Assembly (NCBI RefSeq): GCF_023703325.1 | Contig: NZ_JAMQGM010000034.1 | Location: 1-37,859, forward strand | Length of the DNA: 37,859 nt | Direction of reading: 5' to 3' | DNA from: Streptomyces meridianus | GTDB taxonomy: Bacteria > Actinomycetota > Actinomycetes > Streptomycetales > Streptomycetaceae | In this document: in pieces, positions 15,510 to 23,579 of the stretch | How the letters are laid out: each line of letters opens with the position of its first letter | Position numbering within the stretch: the first letter of the stretch is position 1 | Position numbers and translations under genes: made by a program | The notes under the pieces: model-generated | Told to the model about the DNA's origin: nothing | Databases searched by the model: none | The model's input: only the letters and a program-made list of their open reading frames with translations

Positions 15510-17717
15510 ATGAGCACCGAAGGCATGCACGACGCACCGCACCACCGCCCGGCCCGGCAGTCCCCTCCCGTGGGACCACCGGCCGTGCAGGCACCCCCCG
15601 TGCAGGCACCCCCCGTGCAGGCGCCGCCCCTCCCCGACCGCCCGCCCGTACCGTCCCAGGGCCCGGGCGGCGGCTTCGCCGCCTGGCTGCGCACCCCCCG
15701 CCCGGATGCGGCACCCGGCATCTGGAGGTTCGGCCACCGCCCCCGGCCCCCGGAGGAGCCGGACCGCACCCCCGGGCGGTCACTGCTGACCGGCGCCCTG
15801 GTCTCGGTCCTCTGCGGCTGGCTGCTGTGGTCGCTGCTGTGGAACGGCTACCTGGGCAGCTACTGGCTCTGGCCGCTCTTCCTGCTCACCCCCGACTCCT
15901 GGCGTGCGGCCGGCGGCAACCACCTGGCCTACGTGTGGGCCACGTTCCTCTACTACGCCCTTGTCGCAGGGACTCTGCTCGTGGTTTTCGGACGCCTCGG
16001 CCGCTGGTCCGAGGTCTGGCGCAGGTTCGTCTCCCCGCCGCTCTCCCGGCTGTGGGACGCCGGGCCCGCCGACGCCGCCGCGGTGCAGCCGGAGACCGAC
16101 CCCCTCGGCTGGCCGGAGCTGTGCGCCGCCGGGGCCGGCGAAGCCGCCGGCCGGCTGGCCGCCGACGCCCGCGCGGGCCTCATGAACGACGTCGACCACG
16201 CCCGGATCGAACGGGCCTGGGAGTCCGTCCGCTCCCAGCCGGACCGGTTGCCCGCCTTCGTCGACAGCGTCACGCGCCTGGGAGCGGCGGCCTGCGCCCA
16301 CCCCACCGGTTCCCGCGATCTTCCCCGGAGGGCCGCCCGCCACGACCTGGTCTGCGGCCAGGTACGCATCGGCGCGGCCGTGGAGAACGACCGCAACCCC
16401 TACCGGCACCGCGGAGCAGGCCTCGCGCTCGACCCCGGCCTGTTGGGCACCTCGCTGCTGGCGGTCGGCCCGCCCGGTTCCGGCAAGACCCGGCACCTGG
16501 TGCGGCCCGTCGTCGAATCGCTGTGCCTCCAGGCGCTCGCGGGGCGGACCGCCGTCGTCGCCGTCGGCGGGGCAGGCGCCCGGCTCGCACCGGACGACGC
16601 CTTCGATGTCGTGGTCCGGGTCGGCCGCCCCGACTCCGACTACGACCTCGACCTCTACGGCGGTGCCACCGACCCCGACGAGGCGGCGGCCGTCCTCGCC
16701 GAAGCGCTGGTCGGCGACCTGGCGGCCTCGCTGCCCGGCGGGGACACCCGCCGGGCAGCCACCGCGCTCGCCCAGGTTCTCGGCCCCTACCGGACGGCCC
16801 ACGGCCGCTTCCCGGCCGTCCCCGAACTGCGTGAGCTCCTCGAGGGCTCGGCGGCGGCCGTGGACGCTCTGCGCGCCGTCCTCGCCGAGGATCCCCGGCA
16901 CCAGGGGGCCGCCCGCGAACTCGACGCCCGCGAACGTCAGTCGAGCCGCCCCGGCGACGCCGGGCCGCTGCTCGTCGACCGGATCGCACTGCTCGACCGG
17001 CCCGCCTTCGCCGGCTTCTTCGGCGGCGAAGGCGCCGACGGCGAGACGGACGCCGGCGGTTCCGGGACCGCCGGAACGTACCGCCCGTTCTCGCTGCGCA
17101 GCCTCGAGCACCCGCTGCGGGTCCGGATCGACCTGCCCGAGCGCGGCCACGCCGAGGCGTCCCGGCTGCTCGCCCGGCTCGTGCTCGCCCAGTTCACCGA
17201 GAGCGCGGTCGCCCGCGCCGACCGTTCGCTGTTCGCCTGCCTGGTCCTGGACGACGCTTCGCACGTGATCAGCCCCGAGGCCGTGCGGGGCCTCCAACGG
17301 CTGCGCTCCGCCCACGCCGGCGCCCTGCTCACGCTGCGCACCCTCGACGACGTCCCCGAGCCGCTGCGCGCCCCCCTGCTCGGGGCAGTCGGCTGCCGGA
17401 TGGCGTTCTCCGGCATCACCACCTGGGACGGAGCCCGGTTCGCCGAGGTCTGGGGCAAGGAATGGGTGGAGGCCCGTGACGTCACCAACCGGCAGATCGT
17501 CGCCGACGAGCCGCTGACCCGTGTCGTGCACGCGGTGCGCCGGATGATCACCGGGCGCGCCGTGACGGCCGAGTCGGTGACCGTGCGCCGGGTGGAGCGG
17601 GAGCGCTGGTCGGCCTCGGAGCTGGCGCACTCGGTGCCGGCCGGGCACGCCGTACTCTCCGTGACCACCGTGCGGGGCGAGCACGCTCCCCCCGTGCTCG
17701 CCGACCTGCGGGGCTGA
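15510..17717 (+). CDS. Membrane-anchored P-loop ATPase, VirD4/TraG coupling-protein-like
   Basis: The protein is 735 residues from the ATG at 15510. Residues 1-90 are proline-rich and cytoplasmic, including three copies of VQAPP. Two or three hydrophobic segments follow (about 91-160). The cytoplasmic part has a Walker A motif, AVGPPGSGKTRHL (Lys326-Thr327), preceded by LLGTSLLAVG, and a Walker B-like CLVLDDASH (about 577-585). The combination of N-terminal membrane hairpin, P-loop and helical insertion is that of type IV coupling proteins, which pump DNA or protein through a membrane. No relaxase, VirB-type or ESX gene is in this window, so its partner is unknown. It may instead be a general membrane ATPase. 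It is followed after 84 bases by a pucR gene on the same strand. Confidence 0.75.
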   Translation: MSTEGMHDAPHHRPARQSPPVGPPAVQAPPVQAPPVQAPPLPDRPPVPSQGPGGGFAAWLRTPRPDAAPGIWRFGHRPRPPEEPDRTPGRSLLTGALVSVLCGWLLWSLLWNGYLGSYWLWPLFLLTPDSWRAAGGNHLAYVWATFLYYALVAGTLLVVFGRLGRWSEVWRRFVSPPLSRLWDAGPADAAAVQPETDPLGWPELCAAGAGEAAGRLAADARAGLMNDVDHARIERAWESVRSQPDRLPAFVDSVTRLGAAACAHPTGSRDLPRRAARHDLVCGQVRIGAAVENDRNPYRHRGAGLALDPGLLGTSLLAVGPPGSGKTRHLVRPVVESLCLQALAGRTAVVAVGGAGARLAPDDAFDVVVRVGRPDSDYDLDLYGGATDPDEAAAVLAEALVGDLAASLPGGDTRRAATALAQVLGPYRTAHGRFPAVPELRELLEGSAAAVDALRAVLAEDPRHQGAARELDARERQSSRPGDAGPLLVDRIALLDRPAFAGFFGGEGADGETDAGGSGTAGTYRPFSLRSLEHPLRVRIDLPERGHAEASRLLARLVLAQFTESAVARADRSLFACLVLDDASHVISPEAVRGLQRLRSAHAGALLTLRTLDDVPEPLRAPLLGAVGCRMAFSGITTWDGARFAEVWGKEWVEARDVTNRQIVADEPLTRVVHAVRRMITGRAVTAESVTVRRVERERWSASELAHSVPAGHAVLSVTTVRGEHAPPVLADLRG
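15585..15629 (+). repeat. Three tandem 15-bp units encoding VQAPP
   Basis: Units 15585-15599 and 15600-15614 are identical; 15615-15629 differs by two bases. They encode three VQAPP pentapeptides in the proline-rich head of the ATPase. Copy number is likely to vary between strains. Confidence 0.85.
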
Positions 17718-17772
17718 CGGCCGCAGCGTGCCGTTCCTCCACTGAGGCAGAATCGAGGTGAGCCGTTCGTAC

Positions 17773-17791
17773 GGGACGGCGAAATCGTCCC
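17773..17791 (+). other. Small leader hairpin before pucR
   Basis: GGGACG (17773-17778) pairs with CGTCCC (17786-17791) directly in front of the AAGG ribosome-binding site of pucR. It may influence translation start; nothing more can be said. Confidence 0.35.
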
Positions 17792-17801
17792 TGAAGGTGC
17801 C

Positions 17802-19454
17802 ATGCCTCTCACGCTGTCCTCCCTCGTCCACCACTCCGCGCTGAAGCTGGCCGTGCGCGCCGGGGAGGACCGTCTGGAGACCGCGGTCCGATGGGCGCAC
17901 GTCAGCGAACTCGCCGATCCCGTGCCCTACATGGACGGCGGGGAGCTGCTGCTCACCACGGGCATGAAGCTCGAGGCCGAAGATCCGGACGCCATGCGCC
18001 GGTACGTGCGAAGGCTGGCGGACGCCGGTGTCGTCGGCATCGGCTTCGCCGTCGGCGTGAACTACGACGACGTGCCGCAGGCGCTGCTGGACGCGGCCGA
18101 GGAGACCGGCCTGCCGCTGCTGGCCGTGCCGCGCCGCACCCCGTTCATCGCCATCAGCAAGGCGGTCTCGGCGGCCATCGCGGCCGACCAGTACCGCACC
18201 GCCACAGCCGGGTTCGAGGCACAGCGCGAAATGACGCGTGCCCTGCTCGGCGCGGACGGCCCGACCGCGCTGCTCGCCCGGCTGGCTGCGCACGTCGACG
18301 GCTGGGCGGCTCTCTACGACGCCTCGGGCGCGGTCGTCACCGCGGCCCCCGAGTGGGCCGCGCGCCGGGCGGCCCGGCTCGTGCCCGAGGTCGAGCGGCT
18401 GCGGGGCCGCCACGCTCCGGCGACCGCCGTCGTCGGGGGCGACGACACCGAGAGCGAGGACCGGGTCGAACTCCAGTCCCTGGGTACCGGCCGCCGCCCG
18501 CGCGGTGTCCTGGCCATCGGGACCGGGGCGCCACTGGGCAGCGGCGCCCGCTACGCCGTGAACTCCGCCATCGCCCTGCTCACCCTGACCACCGAACGCT
18601 CCAGGGCGTTGCACGAGGCCGAACAGCGGCTCGCCGCCGCCCTGCTGAGGATGCTGCTCGCCGGCGAGCCCGATCATGCGAGAACGGTCGCCGGGGACCT
18701 GTACGGGGATCTGCTGGACGCACCGTTCCGGATCCTGGTCGCCGAGGCGGGGCCCGCGACCGGCACCCAGGACGGCGGCGTCCCGTCCGACGAGGCAGCA
18801 GCAGGCGGGGATCCCCTCGCCGTGCTCGCCGACGTCCTCGAAGCGGCGGCAGCCCGCAACGGGGAGACGGTGCTGGCCGTCCCGGACGGCAGCGGTCTGG
18901 TCGTCCTGTTCTCCGACTCGGGGGCCGCCTCCGCCGCCTGCGCCGAGTACGCGGCCGGCCTCGAGGAACAGCGCGCCGCCGTCCGTTCGCGGGGCGGGGC
19001 CGAGGGCCGGCACCAGCCGCCCGCCGCGGTCGTCATGGGCCTGTCCGCTCCGGCCGGTCCCATCGCCGGGGCGGCCGCCTTCCGGCAGGCGCGCCAGGCG
19101 CTGTCGGTGGCCCGCCGCCGGGGCCGTGCGCTCGTGGAGCACGAACACGTCGCCGCCGGGTCCGTCCTGCCGCTGCTCGCCGACGACGCCGTGCGGGCGT
19201 TCGCCGACGGCATGCTCCGCTCGCTGCGGGAACACGACGCGACCGGGCGCGGTGATCTGGTGGCCTCCCTGCGAGCCTGGCTGTCCCGGCACGGCCAGTG
19301 GGACGCCGCCGCGGCCGACCTCGGCGTCCACCGGCACACCCTGCGGTACCGGATGCGCCGCGTCGAGGAGATTCTCGGGCGGTCGCTCGACGATCCGGAC
19401 GTGCGAATGGAGCTCTGGCTGGCGCTGAAGGCCACGTCACCGCCTCTCGACTGA
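17802..19454 (+). CDS. PucR-family transcriptional regulator (full length)
   Basis: The protein is 550 residues with an ATG start behind GAAGG. The N-terminal PucR domain is clear (about 5-125: TAVRWAHVSELADP, then GGELLLTTGM and GIGFAVGVNYDDVP). A middle region of about 300 residues corresponds to the weakly conserved, GGDEF-like part of such proteins. The end is an HTH_30 domain: LRAWLSRHGQWDAAAADLGV, HRHTLRYRMRRV and LDDPDVRMELW. PucR regulators respond to catabolic intermediates and usually activate nearby genes. The gene lies between gabT/ATPase and an aldehyde dehydrogenase (235 bases downstream), so regulation of GABA or succinate-semialdehyde use is likely. A second, partly visible PucR gene of very similar C-terminus stands at the window's left edge. 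Confidence 0.93.
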   Translation: MPLTLSSLVHHSALKLAVRAGEDRLETAVRWAHVSELADPVPYMDGGELLLTTGMKLEAEDPDAMRRYVRRLADAGVVGIGFAVGVNYDDVPQALLDAAEETGLPLLAVPRRTPFIAISKAVSAAIAADQYRTATAGFEAQREMTRALLGADGPTALLARLAAHVDGWAALYDASGAVVTAAPEWAARRAARLVPEVERLRGRHAPATAVVGGDDTESEDRVELQSLGTGRRPRGVLAIGTGAPLGSGARYAVNSAIALLTLTTERSRALHEAEQRLAAALLRMLLAGEPDHARTVAGDLYGDLLDAPFRILVAEAGPATGTQDGGVPSDEAAAGGDPLAVLADVLEAAAARNGETVLAVPDGSGLVVLFSDSGAASAACAEYAAGLEEQRAAVRSRGGAEGRHQPPAAVVMGLSAPAGPIAGAAAFRQARQALSVARRRGRALVEHEHVAAGSVLPLLADDAVRAFADGMLRSLREHDATGRGDLVASLRAWLSRHGQWDAAAADLGVHRHTLRYRMRRVEEILGRSLDDPDVRMELWLALKATSPPLD

Positions 19455-19584
19455 ACCGGGCGCCGGACTCGCGCGCCAAACCGGAGGGCATCGGCGGCAC
19501 ATCACTCCACGTCGGACAAACGCCATAGCGCGGCGGGACCCCTACGGTGGGAAGCAGAGTGCCTGCCGCAACGCTTCCGGTCGC

Positions 19585-19596
19585 ACGGCATGCCGT
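19585..19596. promoter_or_regulatory. Perfect 12-bp palindrome upstream of the third aldehyde dehydrogenase
   Basis: ACGGCATGCCGT lies 94 bases before the GTG start, in the 235-base gap after pucR. It is a possible operator half-site pair for the adjacent PucR regulator. In such GC-rich DNA, short palindromes also occur by chance. Confidence 0.35.
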
Positions 19597-19689
19597 ACCG
19601 GGGCCCGGTCGCGCGCCGGAGTGTCGGCTGCAGGTTCTGCGAGACCCAACCGCACCATTCCCACCACTTCGGAAGGGCCGGGATCCGCT

Positions 19690-21135
19690 GTGACCACCAC
19701 CCACGCGTTCTGGCTCGCCGGCCGTCAGGCGACCGGCGAAGACACGATCGATGTCACCTCTCCCTGGGACGGCCGCCTCGTCGGCAAGGTGAGCGTTCCC
19801 ACCGAGGCTCAGGTCGAGCAGGCCGTCGCGGCTGCGGACGCGGTACGCGACGAGTTCGCCGCGACCCCCGCTCATGTCCGTGCCGCGGCTCTCGACCACG
19901 TATCCCGCCGCATCGTGGAGCGCACCGAGGAGCTCGCGCGGCTGATCTCGGCCGAGAACGGCAAGCCCATGAAGTGGGCGCGGGGCGAGGTCGGCCGAGC
20001 CGTGTCCGTCTTCCGGTTCGCCGCCGAGGAGGCACGCCGGTTCAACGGTGGTGAGGCCCAGCGCCTCGACACCGACGCCGGCGGCGTCGGCCGGCTCGCG
20101 CTGACGCGTCGCTACCCCCGGGGCACGGTTCTCGGCATCGCGCCCTTCAACTTCCCGCTGAACCTGTGCGCCCACAAGGTCGCTCCGGCCATCGCGGTCG
20201 GCACCCCGATCATTCTCAAGCCGGCCCCGGCGACGCCGCTGTCCGGGCTCGTCATCGGTGAACTGCTTGCCGAGACCGAGCTGCCGGAGGGCTCGTGGAG
20301 CATCCTGCCGGTCGCCAACGAGAGCATGCCCGCCCTCGTCCAGGACCCGCGGCTGCCGGTCATCTCCTTCACCGGTTCGGACAAGGTCGGCTACCAGATC
20401 CTGGACTCCGTGCCGCGCAAGCACGCCACCCTGGAGCTCGGCGGCAACGGCGCGGCCCTCGTGCTGGCCGACTGGTCCTCCGACGAGGACCTCGACCGGG
20501 CCGCAGCGCGCATCGCCACCTTCTCCAACTACCAGGGCGGCCAGTCATGCATCTCCGTGCAGCGGGTGATCGCCGACGCCTCGGTCTACGACCGGCTGGT
20601 GCCGAAGATCGTCGCCGCGGTCGAGGGCCTGGTGACCGGGGACCCCTCCGACGACGCCACTGACGTCGGTCCCCTGGTCAGCGAGGACGCGGCCAAGCGG
20701 GTCGAGTCCTGGGTCGAGGAGGCGGTGCAGGCGGGGGCCAAGGTGCTCACCGGCGCCAAGCGCGACGGCGCCTCCTACGCCCCGACGGTGCTCGCCGAGG
20801 TGCCGGCCGAGGTCACCATCTCCTGCGAGGAGGTGTTCGGGCCCGTCATGACGGTCCACCGGGTCGACGGCGAGGACGAGGCGTTCGCCGTCGCCAACGA
20901 CTCCAAGTACGGCCTGCAGGCGGGTGTGTTCACCCACGACGTGCAGACCGCCTTCCGCGCCCACCGGTCGCTCGAGGTCGGCGGTGTGATCGTCGGAGAC
21001 GTGCCGTCGTACCGCGCCGACCAGATGCCGTACGGCGGCACCAAGCGCTCCGGCGTCGGCCGCGAGGGCGTCAGGTTCGCCATGGAGGACTACACCTACC
21101 AGCGGGTCATGGTCCTCACCGGCCTCGACCTCTGA
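19690..21135 (+). CDS. Aldehyde dehydrogenase, possible succinate-semialdehyde or related substrate
   Basis: The protein is 481 residues from a GTG at 19690; a longer in-frame opening to 19621 lacks family-like sequence. Aldehyde dehydrogenase residues are present: APFNFPLN (151-158), ILKPAPATP with Lys177, TLELGGN with Glu249, and NYQGGQSCISVQRV with catalytic Cys287. The end QMPYGGTKRSGVGREGVRFAMEDYT places it in the lactaldehyde/succinate-semialdehyde-like branch, not with the two aminobutyraldehyde-type enzymes of this window. A role after GabT, oxidising succinate semialdehyde to succinate, is suggested by the neighbouring gabT and pucR. Other aldehydes are possible. A strong hairpin follows its stop codon. 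Confidence 0.88.
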   Translation: MTTTHAFWLAGRQATGEDTIDVTSPWDGRLVGKVSVPTEAQVEQAVAAADAVRDEFAATPAHVRAAALDHVSRRIVERTEELARLISAENGKPMKWARGEVGRAVSVFRFAAEEARRFNGGEAQRLDTDAGGVGRLALTRRYPRGTVLGIAPFNFPLNLCAHKVAPAIAVGTPIILKPAPATPLSGLVIGELLAETELPEGSWSILPVANESMPALVQDPRLPVISFTGSDKVGYQILDSVPRKHATLELGGNGAALVLADWSSDEDLDRAAARIATFSNYQGGQSCISVQRVIADASVYDRLVPKIVAAVEGLVTGDPSDDATDVGPLVSEDAAKRVESWVEEAVQAGAKVLTGAKRDGASYAPTVLAEVPAEVTISCEEVFGPVMTVHRVDGEDEAFAVANDSKYGLQAGVFTHDVQTAFRAHRSLEVGGVIVGDVPSYRADQMPYGGTKRSGVGREGVRFAMEDYTYQRVMVLTGLDL

Positions 21136-21164
21136 CGGCCGGGTCCGCACGGACACGCACCGGA

Positions 21165-21195
21165 ACGGCCGGGACGCCCACCGCGTCCCGGCCGT
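21165..21195 (+). terminator. Terminator of the third aldehyde dehydrogenase gene
   Basis: A perfect 13-bp stem (21165-21177 with 21183-21195) with a 5-base loop (CCACC) starts 29 bases after the stop codon. There is no T-run, as often in Streptomyces. Confidence 0.75.
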
Positions 21196-21326
21196 GCGCG
21201 TCCCGGCTTCCCGGGGCCGTACACCCGAACGCCCGTACCACTTGGCGGTCGCAACCGCGGGGGGCAAACTGATTCCGTACGTGCGCGTAGCGTCACTACC
21301 GGATCTCGCGGCAAGGGAGAGTGCCC

Positions 21327-23264
21327 ATGACCGCCCCACCCCTCAAGCCCACCGTCACCGAGCGCGAGGCGCGTCAGGTGGCCGAGGCCGCCCGTGAACA
21401 GGACTGGCGCAAGCCGAGTTTCGCCAAGGAACTCTTCCTGGGCCGCTTCCGCCTCGACCTCATCCACCCGCACCCGAAGCCGCCGGAGGACGACGCCCGC
21501 CGCGGCGAGGAGTTCCTCGCCAAGCTCCGCGACTTCTGCGAGACCCAGATCGACGGCGCCCGGATCGAGCGCGAGGCCCGGATCCCCGACGAGGTCATCG
21601 ACGGCCTCAAGGACCTCGGCGCCCTGGGCATGAAGATCGACACGAAGTACGGCGGGCTGGGTCTCACCCAGGTCTACTACAACAAGGCCCTCGCGATGGT
21701 GGGCACGGCCAGCCCGGCCGTCGGAGCCCTGCTCTCCGCCCACCAGTCCATCGGGGTGCCGCAGCCGGTGAAGATCTTCGGCACGCAGGAGCAGAAGGAG
21801 GCGTTCCTGCCGCGCTGCGCTCGCACGGACATCAGCGCCTTCCTGCTGACCGAACCGGACGTGGGCTCCGACCCGGCGCGGCTGGCCACCACCGCGGTAC
21901 CGGACGGCGACAGCTATGTGCTGGACGGCGTCAAGCTGTGGACGACCAACGGCGTGGTCGCCGATCTGCTGGTGGTCATGGCGCGCGTCCCGGTGTCCGA
22001 GGGGCACAAGGGCGGCATCACGGCGTTCGTCGTCGAGGCGGCGTCCGAGGGCATCACCGTCGAGAACCGCAATGCCTTCATGGGGCTGCGGGGGCTGGAG
22101 AACGGCGTGACCCGCTTCCACCGGGTCCGGGTGCCGGCGGCCAACCGGATCGGCCCGGAGGGCGCCGGCCTCAAGATCGCGCTCACCACCCTGAACACCG
22201 GCCGGCTGTCGCTGCCGGCGATGTGTGTCGGCGCGGGCAAGTGGTGTCTGCAGATCGCGCGTGAATGGTCCTCGGTGCGCGAGCAGTGGGGCAGGCCCAT
22301 CGCCCGGCACGAGGCGGTCGGCTCGAAGATCTCCTTCATGGCGGCGACGACGTTCGCCCTCGAGGCCGTCGTCGACCTCGCCAGCCAGATGGCCGACGAG
22401 GACCGCAACGACATCCGCATCGAGGCCGCGCTCGCGAAGCTGTACGGCTCGGAGATGGCCTGGACCATCGCAGACGAACTGGTGCAGATCCGCGGCGGCC
22501 GCGGCTTCGAGACCGCCGACTCGCTCGCCGCCCGTGGCGAACGCGCTGTTCCCACCGAGCAGTTGCTGCGCGACCTGCGCATCAACCGCATTTTCGAGGG
22601 ATCGACGGAGATCATGCACCTGCTGATCGCCCGGGAGGCGGTGGACGCGCACCTGTCGGTCGCCGGTGACCTCATCGACCCGGACAAGAGCCTGGGCGAC
22701 AAGGGCAAGGCGGCCGCGCGAGCGGGTGGCTTCTACGCGCGCTGGCTGCCCAAGCTCGTCGCGGGACCGGGGCAGCTCCCGCGCTCCTACAGTGAGTTCA
22801 ACCCGGCCGGCCACGCCGATCTGTCGGTGCACGTGCGTTACGTCGAACGCACCGCGCGCAAACTCGCCCGGTCCACCTTCTACGCCATGTCGCGCTGGCA
22901 GGGCCGGATGGAGACCAAGCAGGGCTTCCTCGGACGCATCGTGGACATCGGCGCGGAGCTGTTCGCGATGAGTGCGGCCTGCGTCCGGGCCGAGATGCTC
23001 CGGGCCGGCGGCGAGAACGGGCGCGAGGCGTACCAGTTGGCCGACGTCTTCTGCCGACAGGCCAGGATCCGGGTCGAGGAGCTCTTCGGACGGCTGTGGT
23101 CCAACACCGACGACATCGACGGCAAGCTGGTCAAGGGTGTGCTCAACGGCGCCTACACCTGGCTCGAGGACGGCGTCGTCGACCCGTCCGGGGAGGGCCC
23201 CTGGATCGCCGACGCCACCCCCGGACCGTCCGCCAAGGAGAACGTGCACCGGCCCTTCCGCTGA
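21327..23264 (+). CDS. Acyl-CoA dehydrogenase family protein (long form)
   Basis: The protein is 645 residues from the ATG at 21327 with AGGGAG seven bases before it. The acyl-CoA dehydrogenase core runs from about 60 to 460: LTEPDVGSDPA (174-184) for FAD and substrate binding, LDGVKLWTTNG, and IFEGSTEIMHLLIAREA with the likely catalytic glutamate in FEGSTE. The C-terminal 180 or so residues are an additional helical domain, as in other long (very-long-chain-like) FadE enzymes. It oxidises an acyl-CoA to the enoyl-CoA with FAD and an electron-transfer flavoprotein. It appears to be transcribed alone between two terminator hairpins, so its link to the amine genes is not evident. Confidence 0.92.
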   Translation: MTAPPLKPTVTEREARQVAEAAREQDWRKPSFAKELFLGRFRLDLIHPHPKPPEDDARRGEEFLAKLRDFCETQIDGARIEREARIPDEVIDGLKDLGALGMKIDTKYGGLGLTQVYYNKALAMVGTASPAVGALLSAHQSIGVPQPVKIFGTQEQKEAFLPRCARTDISAFLLTEPDVGSDPARLATTAVPDGDSYVLDGVKLWTTNGVVADLLVVMARVPVSEGHKGGITAFVVEAASEGITVENRNAFMGLRGLENGVTRFHRVRVPAANRIGPEGAGLKIALTTLNTGRLSLPAMCVGAGKWCLQIAREWSSVREQWGRPIARHEAVGSKISFMAATTFALEAVVDLASQMADEDRNDIRIEAALAKLYGSEMAWTIADELVQIRGGRGFETADSLAARGERAVPTEQLLRDLRINRIFEGSTEIMHLLIAREAVDAHLSVAGDLIDPDKSLGDKGKAAARAGGFYARWLPKLVAGPGQLPRSYSEFNPAGHADLSVHVRYVERTARKLARSTFYAMSRWQGRMETKQGFLGRIVDIGAELFAMSAACVRAEMLRAGGENGREAYQLADVFCRQARIRVEELFGRLWSNTDDIDGKLVKGVLNGAYTWLEDGVVDPSGEGPWIADATPGPSAKENVHRPFR

Positions 23265-23280
23265 CCGTGGAAGACCGGTA

Positions 23281-23312
23281 CGGGAGGCGGCCGCGCGAGC
23301 GGCCGCCTCCCG
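23281..23312 (+). terminator. Terminator of the acyl-CoA dehydrogenase gene
   Basis: A perfect 14-bp stem (23281-23294 with 23299-23312) is closed by the GNRA-type tetraloop GCGA. It begins 17 bases after the stop codon and separates the gene from the toxin-antitoxin module. Confidence 0.85.
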
Positions 23313-23327
23313 GCTGTATATGCGCTA

Positions 23328-23356
23328 AGATATCCAGAGTAGACGTGGTTATATCT
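23328..23356. promoter_or_regulatory. AT-rich inverted repeat in front of the vapBC pair
   Basis: AGATAT (23328-23333) and ATATCT (23351-23356) form an inverted repeat ending at the GGAGG ribosome-binding site of the antitoxin. A TAAGAT hexamer (23326-23331) overlapping the left arm could be the -10 element. This is the usual place for the operator bound by VapB or the VapBC complex. The A/T content contrasts with the rest of the window. Confidence 0.5.
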
Positions 23357-23369
23357 GGAGGTGGCTGTC

Positions 23370-23579
23370 ATGGCCAAGACCCTCATCGACGTGGACGAGC
23401 AGTTGCTCGCTGATGCCGCTGTCGCCTTCGGCACCAAAACCAAGAAGGACACCGTCACGGCGGCCCTCCGCGAAGGCGTGGAGCGCAAACGACGGGCCGT
23501 TGCACTGGCTCGACTCGCGGCGAAGGCGGACGCCGGCGCGTTCGACGACCTCTTGGAGAAGAAGAACTACCGACCGTGA
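23370..23579 (+). CDS. vapB: VapB-type antitoxin
   Basis: The protein is 69 residues. The ATG at 23370 is preferred to a GTG nine bases upstream because GGAGG lies eight bases before it. The N-terminus MAKTLIDVDEQLLADAA and TKKDTVTAALREGV is a ribbon-helix-helix DNA-binding domain of the VapB/MazE-like DUF2191 type. The short tail, FDDLLEKKNYRP, would wrap around the toxin. It is expected to neutralise the adjacent PIN-domain toxin and repress the operon. Its last codons overlap the toxin start as GTGA. Confidence 0.88.
   Translation: MAKTLIDVDEQLLADAAVAFGTKTKKDTVTAALREGVERKRRAVALARLAAKADAGAFDDLLEKKNYRP

Noticed and set aside
15585..15629. Short direct repeats that might suggest a CRISPR-like array
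   Set aside because: The 15-bp units are contiguous, without spacers, and in frame as VQAPP codons of the ATPase gene.
15780..19337. Open frame of about 1185 codons on the minus strand
   Set aside because: Antisense to the ATPase and pucR genes, with low-complexity Gly/Arg/Val-rich translation and no domains.
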